Source: Pseudopithomyces maydicus (taxonomy: Eukaryota; Ascomycota; Dothideomycetes; Pleosporales; Didymosphaeriaceae). From it: a stretch of DNA of 64,000 nt. The notes under the pieces are model-generated. The model made no database searches. It was not told the origin of the DNA and was given only the letters and a program-made list of their open reading frames with translations. Position 1 is the first letter of the stretch; each line of letters opens with the position of its first letter. A program made the translations under genes and the position numbers. The stretch is from assembly GCA_026873275.1 (NCBI GenBank), contig JANTUC010000004.1, forward strand, positions 1-64,000, read 5' to 3'. This document shows positions 43,738 to 55,500 of this stretch, in pieces.

Positions 43738-46398
43738 ATGATGGCCCGTCAGACTCCGAATACGAGCCGGACAAATACTATCGACTCTCAAACTTCAGCA
43801 CCATCGCCTTCGCAGCTTTACCCGGACGCTTTCCGGGGCGGAGTGGCCAATAACTATTCAAGTGTAAATTCTTCCCAAACCAGCCTCCCTCGGCAAGATG
43901 GCCAAGAAGGAGAGCGACCACCTACTTCTTCTGCAAGAACACCCGGCTTAGGCGTGTCGCCATCTATGATGCAAACGGCAGGACTTGGAACACCATCTAG
44001 CTCTACATCTGGATTATCAGGCCTTGTCTGCAATGTTCACCGAACGACCGGTCGTGAGCCGCATCCCTTGGTGGGCGCGACAACTACCATATTAGGAGAC
44101 AAGCTCTACGTTTTCGGAGGAAGAAGGTTGTCTAGGACACGACCCCAACTCACTTCGGATCTATATGAGCTTGATTTGGTCAAACGACACTGGACAAAGA
44201 TCAGCGCCAAAGGTGACCTTCCACCACCTCGATATTTTCACAGTGTCTGTGCGTTGGGTGATACAAAGCTGGTTTGCTATGGAGGCATGTCCCCTGCATC
44301 TCAACAAACAGCTCAATCCGGCGCGGCACAACAAGGAGGTGCCGCAGATGCACAGCCAGAGGTGATGGTCATGTCCGATATCCACATCTTCGATGTGCCA
44401 ACCAAAACCTGGATGCACGTTGCAACACCTGAATCACCCCAGGGCCGATATGCACACTGTGCAACAATATTGCCGTCTTCTGCGGTGTTTTCTTCAACAA
44501 ATGCCACTTTGACAGCAATCAGACACAATCCCTCGTCGGCTATGCCTAATCAGGGCTCTATCGGAGTCCAGCTAGACGGCGAGGGTGGAGCTGAAATGGT
44601 GGTTGTCGGCGGCCAAGACAGTGCCAACCATTACATCGAGCAAATCAGCGTGTTCAACTTGCGAAGCTTAAAGTGGACGGCTACCAATTCTCTCGGTAGG
44701 GCTTGCGGCGCGTATAGGAGCGTTGTCGCACCTTTGTCTACTATCGACCCGGGTAAGCTGGGAATGGGGAGTCCTGGAAATAGAAGCGACGGTGAGAATC
44801 CCGAGGAACAGGAAACACCGAGGCATGGCGGCGCATCATCGATGCTTATCTACTCGAATTACAATTTCTTGGACGTCAAGCTTGAGTTACAGATCAGGCA
44901 TCCGGATGGAACTCTTTCGGAAAAGACAATGCAAGGAGACTATTCACCGCCGGGTCTTCGTTTTCCCAACGGAGGTGTGATCAACAATCACTTCGTTGTA
45001 AGCGGGACCTTTTTGACATCTTCGAAACAAGAGTATGCGCTTTGGGCGCTAGACCTGCGCACGCTCAGCTGGGGTAGAATCGAGGCTGGCGGCAGCATCT
45101 TTAGCCAAGGCAGCTGGAACAGAGGTATATTGTGGAACCGGAGAAACACGTTTGTGATTCTAGGAAATCGGAAACGGAGTCTGGTGGAAGATTATAATCA
45201 TCGCCGGATCAACTTCTCAAACATATGTTTGGTAGAACTGGAAGCCTTTGGGGTGTACGACAATCCTCGAAAAGTCGCCCCTAATTCAGGGTTCATCTCC
45301 GTCAGCGCGCCTGGACCTACAGATGGCCTTGATCTTAATGCAGGAGGGCGTCTAATGTCACCTGCAGCTTCTGAATTGGGCCAACTGGCTCTGGGCATGC
45401 GCGAATTGGCAGATATGGACTTCCTTGCCATACACGGCGAACGCATCCCTGTCAATTCTCATCTAATTGCACGTCGCTGGGGCCCGTATTTTAATCAGTT
45501 GCTTCGCGAAAGCACGATGGCACCCGAGAATGCGGATACAGCGACGCTCCGGCCCGTTGCCGGCATGCACCCTTCCCGAAACTCGAGCATAACGATAACG
45601 CCGTCGATTAAAACAGCGTACTCGACTGCCACTACCCTCACTAACAATACCATCACCTCGGATACGTCGACAAGCGCAAGTACTAGCATTGGACCGCCTG
45701 ACCCCATGGCCCAGCCACCAGCCTTCCGACCTCGCACGCTCTATCTCCCGCACACACACCTAACATTGCAAGCGCTTATACATTTTCTGTACACCTCTTC
45801 TCTGCCCCCTGCAAATACATCACTTTGTACGCCACAGATACTTTGTTCTCTTCTACAACTTGCAAGACCTTACCACATCGACGGCCTGCTCGAAGCTGTC
45901 ATCGAGCGCCTTCACACCATCCTGGACAACCGTAACACGGCTGCGATCTTCAATGCTGCGGCTATGGCAGCCGGCGGGGGCTCTGGAGTCAGTTTCCTCG
46001 GCGTCAACGGCGTCGCCACCAACGGTACCACGAACGGCGCCTCCGAGCCGACAGCCTCGTCTGCTTCAACCGAGCGTTCCCTGGACCCTGGACTCCGTGC
46101 CCTCCGTATCAACACCGATGTCGAGAACAACTATGACGACGATGTCAAGTCGGCTGTGTCGTCTGCGACGTCGGCATCGGCAAGCGATGCAGGAGACGGA
46201 AGCGGTATTGGTGCAGAACGCGAGGTTTGGAACGGCGAGCTGAGCGCTGTCGTGGGGCTTCAAAAGCGCGGATTGAGGGGATTGATGGAGGGCCGCAGGG
46301 CACGGGAGCGAGAGATGGGGCGGGGCAGCAGCAGGAGTAGGGATGAGGGTGGGCCCTCGAATGGAGACGGTGTGGGCCTCGGGCTCATGGCGGCATGA
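43738..46398 (+). CDS. ral2: Kelch-repeat and BTB protein, Ral2-like
   Basis: First in-frame ATG at 43738; 886 residues, no intron. A Ser/Thr/Pro-rich N-terminus leads into kelch blades: TTTILGDKLYVFGGRRLSR, LYELDLVKRHWTKISAKG, RYFHSVCALGDTKLVCYGGM, IHIFDVPTKTWMHV, EMVVVGGQD and NNHFVVSGTFL. From about residue 550 a BTB domain follows (DFLAIHGERIPVNSHLIARR, with an internal Ser/Thr-rich insertion, then LTLQALIHFLYTSSLPP). This order matches fission yeast Ral2, which acts upstream of Ras1 in mating and cell shape, and its filamentous-fungal homologues. The C-terminus is Gly/Ser/Arg-rich. Ras-pathway function is by homology only. Adjacent to the peroxiredoxin gene on the same strand. Confidence 0.75.
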   Translation: MMARQTPNTSRTNTIDSQTSAPSPSQLYPDAFRGGVANNYSSVNSSQTSLPRQDGQEGERPPTSSARTPGLGVSPSMMQTAGLGTPSSSTSGLSGLVCNVHRTTGREPHPLVGATTTILGDKLYVFGGRRLSRTRPQLTSDLYELDLVKRHWTKISAKGDLPPPRYFHSVCALGDTKLVCYGGMSPASQQTAQSGAAQQGGAADAQPEVMVMSDIHIFDVPTKTWMHVATPESPQGRYAHCATILPSSAVFSSTNATLTAIRHNPSSAMPNQGSIGVQLDGEGGAEMVVVGGQDSANHYIEQISVFNLRSLKWTATNSLGRACGAYRSVVAPLSTIDPGKLGMGSPGNRSDGENPEEQETPRHGGASSMLIYSNYNFLDVKLELQIRHPDGTLSEKTMQGDYSPPGLRFPNGGVINNHFVVSGTFLTSSKQEYALWALDLRTLSWGRIEAGGSIFSQGSWNRGILWNRRNTFVILGNRKRSLVEDYNHRRINFSNICLVELEAFGVYDNPRKVAPNSGFISVSAPGPTDGLDLNAGGRLMSPAASELGQLALGMRELADMDFLAIHGERIPVNSHLIARRWGPYFNQLLRESTMAPENADTATLRPVAGMHPSRNSSITITPSIKTAYSTATTLTNNTITSDTSTSASTSIGPPDPMAQPPAFRPRTLYLPHTHLTLQALIHFLYTSSLPPANTSLCTPQILCSLLQLARPYHIDGLLEAVIERLHTILDNRNTAAIFNAAAMAAGGGSGVSFLGVNGVATNGTTNGASEPTASSASTERSLDPGLRALRINTDVENNYDDDVKSAVSSATSASASDAGDGSGIGAEREVWNGELSAVVGLQKRGLRGLMEGRRAREREMGRGSSRSRDEGGPSNGDGVGLGLMAA

Positions 46399-47212
46399 GG
46401 AGCGTCGGATCTCTGATGCCAACGAACAATTAAATAAATAAATACTTTTATAAAAAGAAAAAGGAGGGAGGAGGAATTAGGGGGATGGGGGGAAGGGGGG
46501 ATGTCATGTTAACGAACTTTTGAAAGATAGATTGGGATGACACGGCGCCGGGACTGGACACAGCACCAACCTGACTAACCACATTGACGACCGAACATAC
46601 GTTGGATTGACGACATGTTTATACTTCACTTCTTCGAATTTGCGCTTGAGAGAGAGATGAATGAGGGGAATGTATGTGTGCACGAATGATATCACAAATG
46701 GCATTTTAGGATCAGTCAGAATTTTGGGAGCGATTCATTCATCTTTTTTTTTTAACTTTTTTAAACATGATTCTTGTTTCTACATATCTTTGTGGCCCGT
46801 TTTTTCTTCTTTCGAATTCTTCGATTCTTCGTGTTCCATCTTACACAACGTTCGATCTTGAGGGGATTATCTTCTTTTTTAAACAGTGCTAAGACTTGCG
46901 AGAATAGATTGGTTTCCCTGGTTTCAGTACCACAACTCGGGCGTCTCGTACCCGTCGCGTCTCGTCGTCTTCTACTTGCTGGCTTGCTTATCAAAATCTC
47001 TGGTCAGTCGGACCGTCTCTGATCTTCTCTCTGCGCCAAACCACTACGCGCGGTTCCGTCGTGCCTTCTCATTCAGCAGGGTCCTGCGAGCAGGGCAGTC
47101 GGCAGCGCGGCGGTGCCGGATGCGAGTCTTGCTTGTCGTTTCTCGACAGCGACAGCGACAGCGACAGCATCATATATCCACAGCGCGGTGTACGCCCTCT
47201 CTTTAGTAACTT
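46399..47212. other. Intergenic
   Basis: Contains the 3' region of the kelch-BTB gene (AAATAAATAAATA at about 46432), T-rich tracts at 46740-46880, and four CGACAG units at about 47148-47170. No gene. Confidence 0.5.
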
Positions 47213-47644
47213 TCAATCTTCCTTTCCTCCATCCATCCATCCTTCACCCATCCACCCCTCACACCCCCTCGCAGGATCCACCCTCGCGTACGCCGGCGGC
47301 GGCGCCTGCAATTCGGGCTCTCCCTCGTACGGCCTCACGGGGAGCTGCTTCTGCTCCTGGTTCTGCTCCTGGTTCTGGTTCTGGTTCTGGTTCTGCTCCT
47401 GCGTGTGGGGCGGCGCTCTGTACGCAGGCTGGGAGGTGAGCGCCTTGCGCTTGCGGTGCCGGATGCAGAGGAGGGCGGTCAGGACGACCATGGCGAAGAT
47501 GACGGTGGCGACGATGGCGCCGATGATGATGCGGTGGGGGGCGCACTCGCGCGTGTAGAGGTAGTCGGAGCAGTCGTAGGAGGAGGAGCGGCGGGAGAGG
47601 GAGAGGGAGAGGGGGAGGGAGGGTGGTGATGTGGTGGGTGCCAT
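47213..47644 (-). CDS. Small single-pass membrane protein with QN repeat and PPxY motif
   Basis: ATG 47644 to stop at 47213, 143 residues, no intron. A Ser/Leu-rich N-terminus and two Cys residues (YDCSDYLYTRECAPH) precede one membrane segment (IIIGAIVATVIFAMVVLTALL), which is followed by a basic stop-transfer RHRKRK. The remaining tail has a Gln/Asn/Glu repeat (EQNQNQNQNQEQNQEQ) and PPPAY, a PPxY-type ligand for WW domains such as Rsp5-class ubiquitin ligases. The topology and tail suggest a plasma- or endosomal-membrane adaptor, an inference only. No family recognised. Confidence 0.6.
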   Translation of the reverse strand: MAPTTSPPSLPLSLSLSRRSSSYDCSDYLYTRECAPHRIIIGAIVATVIFAMVVLTALLCIRHRKRKALTSQPAYRAPPHTQEQNQNQNQNQEQNQEQKQLPVRPYEGEPELQAPPPAYARVDPARGCEGWMGEGWMDGGKED

Positions 47645-49799
47645 TTGGTATGTGTGTGTTTGTGTGTATGTGTGTGTGTGTGGGTTTTATATGATGTCGC
47701 CGTGAGGTGGGCTAGGTGGTTGGCGGGAGCCGGTGGAGCGGTGGTGGATTTGGTATTATGGATGATGTCGTGCTGGCACGGGACTATATGTGTATCGGAT
47801 GTTTATGTATGTATGTATGTTTGTATGTATGTACGTCGGAGTCGCTATGCAAATAGTGATATGCACGTATGTATATACACCAACACCTCCCAACACCCGC
47901 GACACCCCCTCCTTATCACCCGTCCGCACGCATCCCACAGCCCACCACAGCCTCGCGCCCGCTCGACCGCGCCCTTAGGATCTCGCTGTGCCCACGAGGC
48001 GGCGTGCGGGTCCACTGCCTGCCTGCCCCGTGCGTGCGAGAGCTCCGAGGCGCAGTTGGAGCCTGAGGAACGCGCTCGAAAACAGCCTCGCGCTGCGAAA
48101 TGCTGACTGCACACTGCCCCGTTCACGTCGGACCCGCGCGATACGTGTGTGTGAAAAAATGCCCGCGGCGTGCCACCCCACCCGCGTCCGGGAGGAGAGA
48201 ATTGGCCCGCTGCGTGGTTGGCCTGCGCTGATTCCTGACCTGGGGCGCGGGGGCCGCGAGCTGTGCTACGCTACGTACATACATACATACACATGGTGGT
48301 GCGCTGCGGGCGGGCTAGCGGCCGAGGCGAACTGCCTGGGTTCGGCGCGCGGGGCGGCTTTCGCAAAGGGGGATGGAGACTACCTGTGTTTGTGTGTGTG
48401 TATATAGGATAGCGGGAGTGTTCCTCGCGCGATAGCGGTTATTTTGTGGATATCGCGCGGGAAGTAGGTAAGTATGTAGCGTTTTGAAACGTAAAGGAGT
48501 GGGGATGTTTGCGGTACGGTCGGGGCAAGTGTTTGGAGGATGCGAACGCGATTGTGGAGTTTACACAAATGGAATGACACCGGTCTAATGTTTACTACGT
48601 ATGTAAGCGCTTGTGCGGCTTTGAAACGGCATCGTGTTTGATTTTCAGTTGGTGTTGCTGCCCCCTCTCATCGTCATCTTCTTCGCGACGTCGCGGGGAG
48701 CTTTTCTTGGGTATGATGAGGAGAGCACGGGAGTGAGATAATAGCGCGTTGAAGCTGGTTGGGTAGAGAAAATAAATTCGAGGCATGGTTTTGTCTGGAA
48801 GCTCAAGATGGGCTAGATCGAGGATAAAATGTGCAAGAAGAGCACAGCATGCTGTGGGTAAAATCCGGCGTGATGGCAAAGCAGCGATACAGCAAATAAT
48901 CCGGTCTCATTCTTTTCTCGCCTAATTTCCATGAAGAGAGTTGAGCTAATCAAGCCCATATTCATTTTGCAATCGAGCTCGCGATCCGATGCTCAGTCTC
49001 AGTCTGCTTCCAGAACAGGTAAATGGCTTGTGGGCTAACTCCTGGTACCAAGTCAGCCGAAACGAGGGCCGATCAAGAAGATATGTTGACATGCAAGTAA
49101 TTGTTGTTCCAGCCCCTGCATAAACTCGGTGAAGGAGATGTCGGTCCAAGGGCGACCGTAAGGCGGACCCTCAGGCAGGCAGGGCGGAGCAAAGACGACC
49201 CCAACTGGCTCTGCCAGCTAGATGCATAGTACTAGTAGAAAGCGATTACAGCAGCGTCTATCAGATTCTTGGCTTGTCTGTACAGCTTTACGGCGTGTAT
49301 GTCGTTTAGATAACTTCACGTGCGCAATAAGTAATGTTTACGAAGGAAAGCGAAGGGGAAAATTAGCCTTCACATGTCTTCAAGGCTGGGACGGAGTCAC
49401 CGAAAGCTAATGAATATCCGATATGACAAGGCCAGTTTAGTACATCATGTAGTGCCACCATGGAGGCATACTCGTTGAATTCCTGTTGTTTTATTTGCTG
49501 ACAGCAAAGTGCCTGAAAGGGGAAGGTCAATTGAAGAGCTCATCAAAGCCCAAGGCAGTAAGTTGCCCAGCGCCGAGGGCACCACTTGCCTAAAGCTGCC
49601 GGGGCTCCCGCGATTGAATGAACAGGTATGTAGGCGTACTCGGGCACAACGCCGTCACGGAGAGCATTATACACCCGTCAAGGTTCACAACGCCTTAGCA
49701 CAGCATAACACAAAGTGAAGTTTTCCGGTGAGCTTTTCTTCGGGCTCGTAGCGTATCCAAAATGTATGTGGTATTTTCATTCCAGTCGCCTGGCCATAG
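47645..49799. other. Intergenic with microsatellites
   Basis: No gene seen. TG-rich microsatellite at 47650-47690, a TATG-type repeat at 47800-47832, a CATA repeat at 48278-48292 and a GT run at 48385-48400. GC-rich frames at 47845-48407 are shadows without motifs. Confidence 0.55.
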
Positions 49800-50479
49800 T
49801 CACCAGTCTACACAGTCCAGAGCATCAAGGATCGTGAACCCATTATCGTCACGATAGAACTGTGCTCTCGGCTCCATCGACGTCTTCCAAAACACACTCG
49901 CGCTGGGATGCATCAGGAGTGTTGCAGGAGGCTGGGTCACCTTTTAATGTCAGCAAAGGCAGATTAGCTACATACACACAACATGGCACGTACCAACATG
50001 GTCCTCCAACTCGCCTCCTCGCGGAGCAGAATGTCAGCCCAGTCGTCGTCCACGAGCGCCTCCTTTTCATATCGCATGTGAGCCACCATCTTCACGCCCT
50101 CCTTGCCTCGATGAACCCCGATGACGCGGACGTTGAAAGACGCAGCCAGCTGGTCCGCGAGAAAAGGGTTAAATTTGAGCAGCACCCAGTCTTCTAGATT
50201 ACCGTTGTGGTGAGCTGGTTCTAGAAATAGAGTGCGACGGATGGGCTTGGATGATGCAACCATGTCTTTGAAGCGACGGCATACGCGCTGGCAAAGCAGT
50301 AGGTCCTGTGCTGGAAGGTGAAGTAAGCAAGCCTCCAGTATCTCGTACGGTAGGTGCGTTAGGATAGACCGCGGTTGTTTCGATTCATCAGGGTATTCGC
50401 TAGCGGAAACCTCAGGGTAATCTAGTGGCTGTACAGCCAAGGGAATGAGCTCATAGGGTCGCGGCCCCCGGACGTCCAT
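49800..50479 (-). CDS. F-box protein
   Basis: Exon 1 50479-49994 and exon 2 49940-49800 with a 53-bp intron (GTACGT..GCTGAC..AAAAG) encode 208 residues. An F-box lies at about residues 38-78: ILTHLPYEILEACLLHLPAQ then LLLCQRVCRRFKDMVASS. The rest resembles the C-terminal part of short fungal F-box proteins (RRTLFLEPA, then FNPFLADQLAASFNVRV). F-boxes bind Skp1 and bring substrates to SCF ubiquitin ligases; the substrate is unknown. Splicing removes a premature end of exon 1 and adds a 46-residue tail ending LDALDCVDW. Confidence 0.8.
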
Positions 50480-51973
50480 CTTATTTGGATATACGTGTGG
50501 CGTTCGAAGAGGATCGAGATGTGGCGCACGACACGGTGGATGTACTCGTGATGACTTCCAAAGATGGATGAAACAAGCTACAATTGGGAGCGGGGTTTGC
50601 GAGATGGGGGGGGGGGATGGAGTGATGTTGAGCCGGTAGAGCGGATGACGCTAGCGCTCCTGCCCGGAGAACCACAGTGGCGGCATCGCTCTAGCGAGAC
50701 GTGACATGACAGACGCGTATTTCCGATACCGAAAGCTTCTGTTTTAGGGTGGGTCGTGGCTATCCTGGGGAGTTCAGAGCTCTCGGATATACTCGACAAG
50801 GCTGGTGATAGGTGTTTTCAGCGACTACGTGCGAAGTCGGCCAAGACACATACAGTGTTCTGCATTGCCTTAAACTAGTAATTTTTCAGCAGGTCCTACT
50901 TGGCATTTCGAGGCTTGCAATTATATTGTTCAATATTAGCACTTTGTAGATCCATAGGTAGGTAGAGGGTAGGAAGATTTAAGAAGGGTTGTGGCGCACA
51001 GGCTATGTACAAAGAAAGTCTGGTGTGGTAATTGTGGATTGTACCTATACGCTCTGAACCCCGCGATGAATCGATGACATCCAGTCACATTTCAGCCTCA
51101 TCTATTTCAGTCCTTCTCAAACTATCCGCTACATTCGAAACGGAAATTTCCTGGTCATTCTGCGGGGATCTTTCCCAAAAGCAGGTGTCCATCATGTGTA
51201 CAACCCCAAGTAGTTGAAGGACCGGATCGGAGAAACACGCAACAGTCGTCCGATCTAAAGTTCGAGTGACGAAAACAGTAAGGTAGATCCAGGTGCTTCG
51301 AATGTTGTTCCGTAGAACATATTAAAATAGCGTCACGCGAATGTAACGTGCGTGATCCGGTATCGGGTCAACTGCTCTGTTGGGATACCGAGAGATGTAA
51401 TGAGCCCGGGATATGGGACGGGAAGACATGGCGGTGCGTATCGGAACGGGTGTCCGCATACGCGGGTGGGTTTGTTTACCACGAGCGGCGTGGGGGTTGA
51501 TTTGATAGGCTCTAGGGTTCGTATTGCAGCCAGTGCTCGGCTAGAGTATCCAGTTTTCCACATGAGGCGGTAAGTATGAGGCGGGCGGAGTGGGGAAGAA
51601 GCCGAATTGGTGGCCTTCCACCCGAATTGAAACGCTGTTTCCTGTACTGGTGCAGGGATCCCCCGTTTGTAGAGTAACTGAATGTACCGCGTTTACATTG
51701 CGCCCAATCATCTTTCTCTTGTACGGCCGTGAATACAGTTGACGTTAAGATCTGTGCGGGCCAAAAGGTAGAGCTAGTCACAGTGCTCGAATAATAGAAG
51801 ATGTAAGCTGGGTTACATTGCGCTGCGACAAGCATCAAGTCTTGACTTCAAAAATGTATAGTTGAAGATGCTGTGTTCGCGCTCTTGATTTGACGAGACC
51901 GAAGGTAGATTCGAATATTATAGCGGAGAATGTATCATGGCTATTATCAAATAGTGTTCTGAGCGAGACGACC
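50480..51973. other. Intergenic
   Basis: No supported gene. A run of eleven G lies at 50606-50616. Contains the promoter side of the F-box gene. Confidence 0.5.
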
Positions 51974-52575
51974 CTACCAGACTCTGCCGTGATTATTTGG
52001 TAACGCTGGAGGGTCGGACGCTGCCTCCTCTTTCACTGGGGTGCTTGTAATCGCAGACCTCGAAACTTCAGTCTGTGGGTATAGACTCAATCCTCTTTCC
52101 AGCATTTGAAACGTTTGGCCATATGCTCTCGAAGGAACGGCATCGGGGTTTACTTGCAGCACTGTGGGGTCAATCGGAGGAGCTCGAGGGATTGATGTGC
52201 TGTCTAGAGGTTTTACGAAGTACTCCACGTCTTTTGCCTGGCTCGGATCCGGCGCAGGTGACGTGGCTCCATTGGCGAAGCGCTCAGCAAGTATCTTGCG
52301 CAGGACTCGCTCGACCTGTTCGTCGCTCGGGCCTTGTGATGACTGCTGTTGTTGCTCTAGATAGGTAATGCGTTCACTGTGACTGTTAGCATGGTACAAA
52401 TGGTATCAAGTGAGGATCTCACTGTAAGGATCGGAAGGCAGCTTCGGACTTGCGCAAAAAGTCTTGACTATACTCATTAGCGTGATATAACCTCTATCAA
52501 AGTGATTACGTACTACCAAAGAGCAATCTGCTCGAAGGACCGGTTGATTTGGTGCACTGTATAGCTCCAAGACAT
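51974..52575 (-). CDS. Small three-exon protein of unknown family
   Basis: Exons 52575-52514, 52467-52423 and 52376-51974 join to 169 residues; both introns are 46 bp (GTACGT..TATAG and GTGAGA..CTAAC..CACAG) and restore the frame exactly. The short N-terminus MSWSYTVHQINRSFEQIALW continues into a helical segment (YQDFLRKSEAAFRSL, then ERITYLEQQQQ) that looks like a coiled coil. It is followed by a helix DEQVERVLRKILAERFANG and a disordered proline-rich C-terminus. Probably a fungus-specific protein-interaction factor. Not recognised. The splice pattern is the main support. Confidence 0.6.
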
Positions 52576-55500
52576 GATGCTCAGAGAGATGCTGTGGGGA
52601 AAACAAAAACGCTGTTGATGTGGCTTTGCAGGAGGGGCGAAGGAATCAATAGAGGGGTGGAACGTCGAACTGCAAGTGGCTTGGGTTGGGGGACTTCTTG
52701 GTAAAGTATGGGGCACTGTCTGGTAAGGTACAGGGCACTGAAGAGTTGCCGTTGCTTCAGTATGCATGCAAGTGGACCTCGAAGCCGCAAGCCCTGTCAT
52801 CAGTGTGGACAGGCATGTCGCCAGAGAATACAAGCATGGATAGAGTCAGCGAGCAGACAGGGAAGGCCGAAGTCTGGCGGGAGACCCTGTTTCGTGGGAT
52901 TCATTTGGGCAAAGCGGCGATGTCGTGGCTTCAGAAGGATCAAAAGGGTCTGCAGCAATAAGTCTGGGCGCAATCCACCAGACAACGGGATCTGCAAGAC
53001 AGAACTAGCGTGTAAGGTTGCTTAATCAGAGAAGCCCACTGTAACGGGCATCTACTGAAGGAGCCGATAGCAGTGGCCTGCCTGGTGAAGGTCGATAGCC
53101 AGGAGCTGCAGGGGTCCACACTCAGCACGCACGGGGGTCGTAACGCAGCAACCAACGCAGTTTGATGGCGGCCCGTCGGGGGACGGCCACCCGTGCAGCC
53201 GCTCGTTGATGTTGTGCGACAGCAAGCCGACTCGAGCACGGTGAGTGGTGGGGGCTGGTGTTCCGGCCAACCTTGGAACGTGAGCGGCACATGTTCGATC
53301 GCGATCGACGATGCGCAGTTCGAAGCTTCGCACGTCCTCCATCATTTCTGTCCGCCTACTTGGCCCTCCCAGCTACCGCGTTAGACAGCAGGGGAACAAT
53401 GGCCAAAGCAAGGCACACCCGCACACACCCAGCTCTCTGTCCGACGCGCGTTCGACGTCTCGAGTGCCATCAGTCTTCTTGGCAGGGAGCCACAGTTCAC
53501 GTGCCTTGCAACGGCCTTTGGACGCATTGAGATATTATCCGTCTCGCTACCTCGCAGCTACTGACCCTATTGATGCCTCGTGCTGCATTTCCCATCATCG
53601 GTGAAGCAGACGCAAGGGTGCAGGGTGCACCAACGCTTACATTACTCGCCATTTGCACAAACACACAGCTTCTGACCTCATCATCCGGTCGTCAGGAGTA
53701 AAAGAGTCATTGGCCAACTGTGTGCGCTCCATAAGGTTTACTGAATATTGCTGCTTCAAACATCACACGCAAGGGACGGGCTGGGGAAGTACCACCACCA
53801 CAGCATCCATCATTGCGCATGGTTTCCCCTTACGCATGTTTCCGAATGTGCAGGTCCCATGCAGGTTCTCTTGTGCATCCCGTACTTGTTAGCGCCTCAG
53901 CCACGGGCCCCCTTCGAACATCCCGGAACTCTGGCCGATGGTTGCAGTACGTACGGCATTGTCCCCAGATCAAACATCCGCGGAGTCAGGGTGTGAATGC
54001 CTACTGCATGTATCTTCTTCACAATATCAAAACTTCCGTCATCGTGACTTCATGCGAACGGGGATAGATACTCCGTGAACGGTCTGTTGAAGACAAATAC
54101 TTCGTATAGACCCGTCATAATCTCAATTAGTAGCTAGGCTATGCGGGCTCTAAGGGAATCTCCCCCGACCGCTACTTTCTCTCGTTGTAGTCCTTGTTGC
54201 GAAGATCTCGCCACGATAAATCCTACTATACGTACCAAGCTGCAGTTTAGAATCTTCTAGATGTCGGATGAGATACAGGTGGGAGACAGCACAAGTATTG
54301 ATTTCTACAATTCATATACAAAGGCCGACACTGACCTGCCTGCAGCGTTTGAACTTGTTAGACCCTGATCTTGATGAGTTGCTGAGTCGCTACCAGCCGC
54401 GCTTGGGCGTAAGCTGCCAAACCTCCTGTCGGGAATAAAAGTCTGAATCGAACAGACAAGTGTGGAGCTTCAGCAGGCTATTCATCAAAGCAGAGTGAGG
54501 TGTCCATTCTCACAAAACGCTGTCTCTCAAGAACAGTAGCCACTACAGCAATCACAGCTGTACGTTGAAGCAGTATGATACCGTACCTGGTGCCACTCAT
54601 GCAACTTGGGATATTCATTGATTATTTAAACCTTAAGCAGTGCGAAGAAAAATTGTCTTTACCACCACAGCACTGGTTATTTCCACCAGACAATGGCGAT
54701 CTACACCGGTAGTAGGGTACTCCGAAGCGCGAGGTGGATTCTTCTCGGATGACTTTCTGCCAAGGGCTGATAACCAAGCTTGTGAGGGACCTCCCAACAT
54801 TTGACGAGGGAATGCTTACCTGAAACGCATGATCCAGGCTTCTTTGGAGATAGCAGGGATGACTGATTCACGATGCCCTGCAGCAATCAATTTCGGGGTT
54901 CTCACCGCGCCTTGGACCCTGTCCAAGAATATTGACGAGTGTGGGGAGCGTTTTGGGTCAGGCAATGGCTGCCATGGGTCCATGCATGGTCAGCCTACTT
55001 GACCTAGCGGATTTTCTGGAAGGGTTTTGCACTGCAGCAGGTTTCTATCTTCTTCCCACACCTGCATATTGGCTAATGATTCACAAAGCATACGACTTTT
55101 GACGACATGGGCATGTTCTCGAGACGAATGCCCCGAAAGGGATAAAAGATTGTATGTGTGGTTGGAATACAAAGATATGATATAGTCCCTATGGCAGGAT
55201 CAATATCATAGACACCTGTTATATGATCGACGCGTGTGGGTTGCGCCTCGAGACCCTGGCACACACTCGGAACGACTCTGCCGAAGCTATTCCCCGGTGT
55301 TCATGTTTCAACATTTACACTTCTGAACGCTCATACTTGTCGTGAGTGTACTTACCAGTCGGCTGTTGTTGTTGGGTGCTGACGCAATATCGGCGACGTT
55401 AAACTCCCTGACGGCTCCGCTGCGCCACATTCGTCTCCTGCAAGATTGCTACTGTTCTCATACATTCCATTCGCTGCATTCTACTACACTGGGTTAGTGT

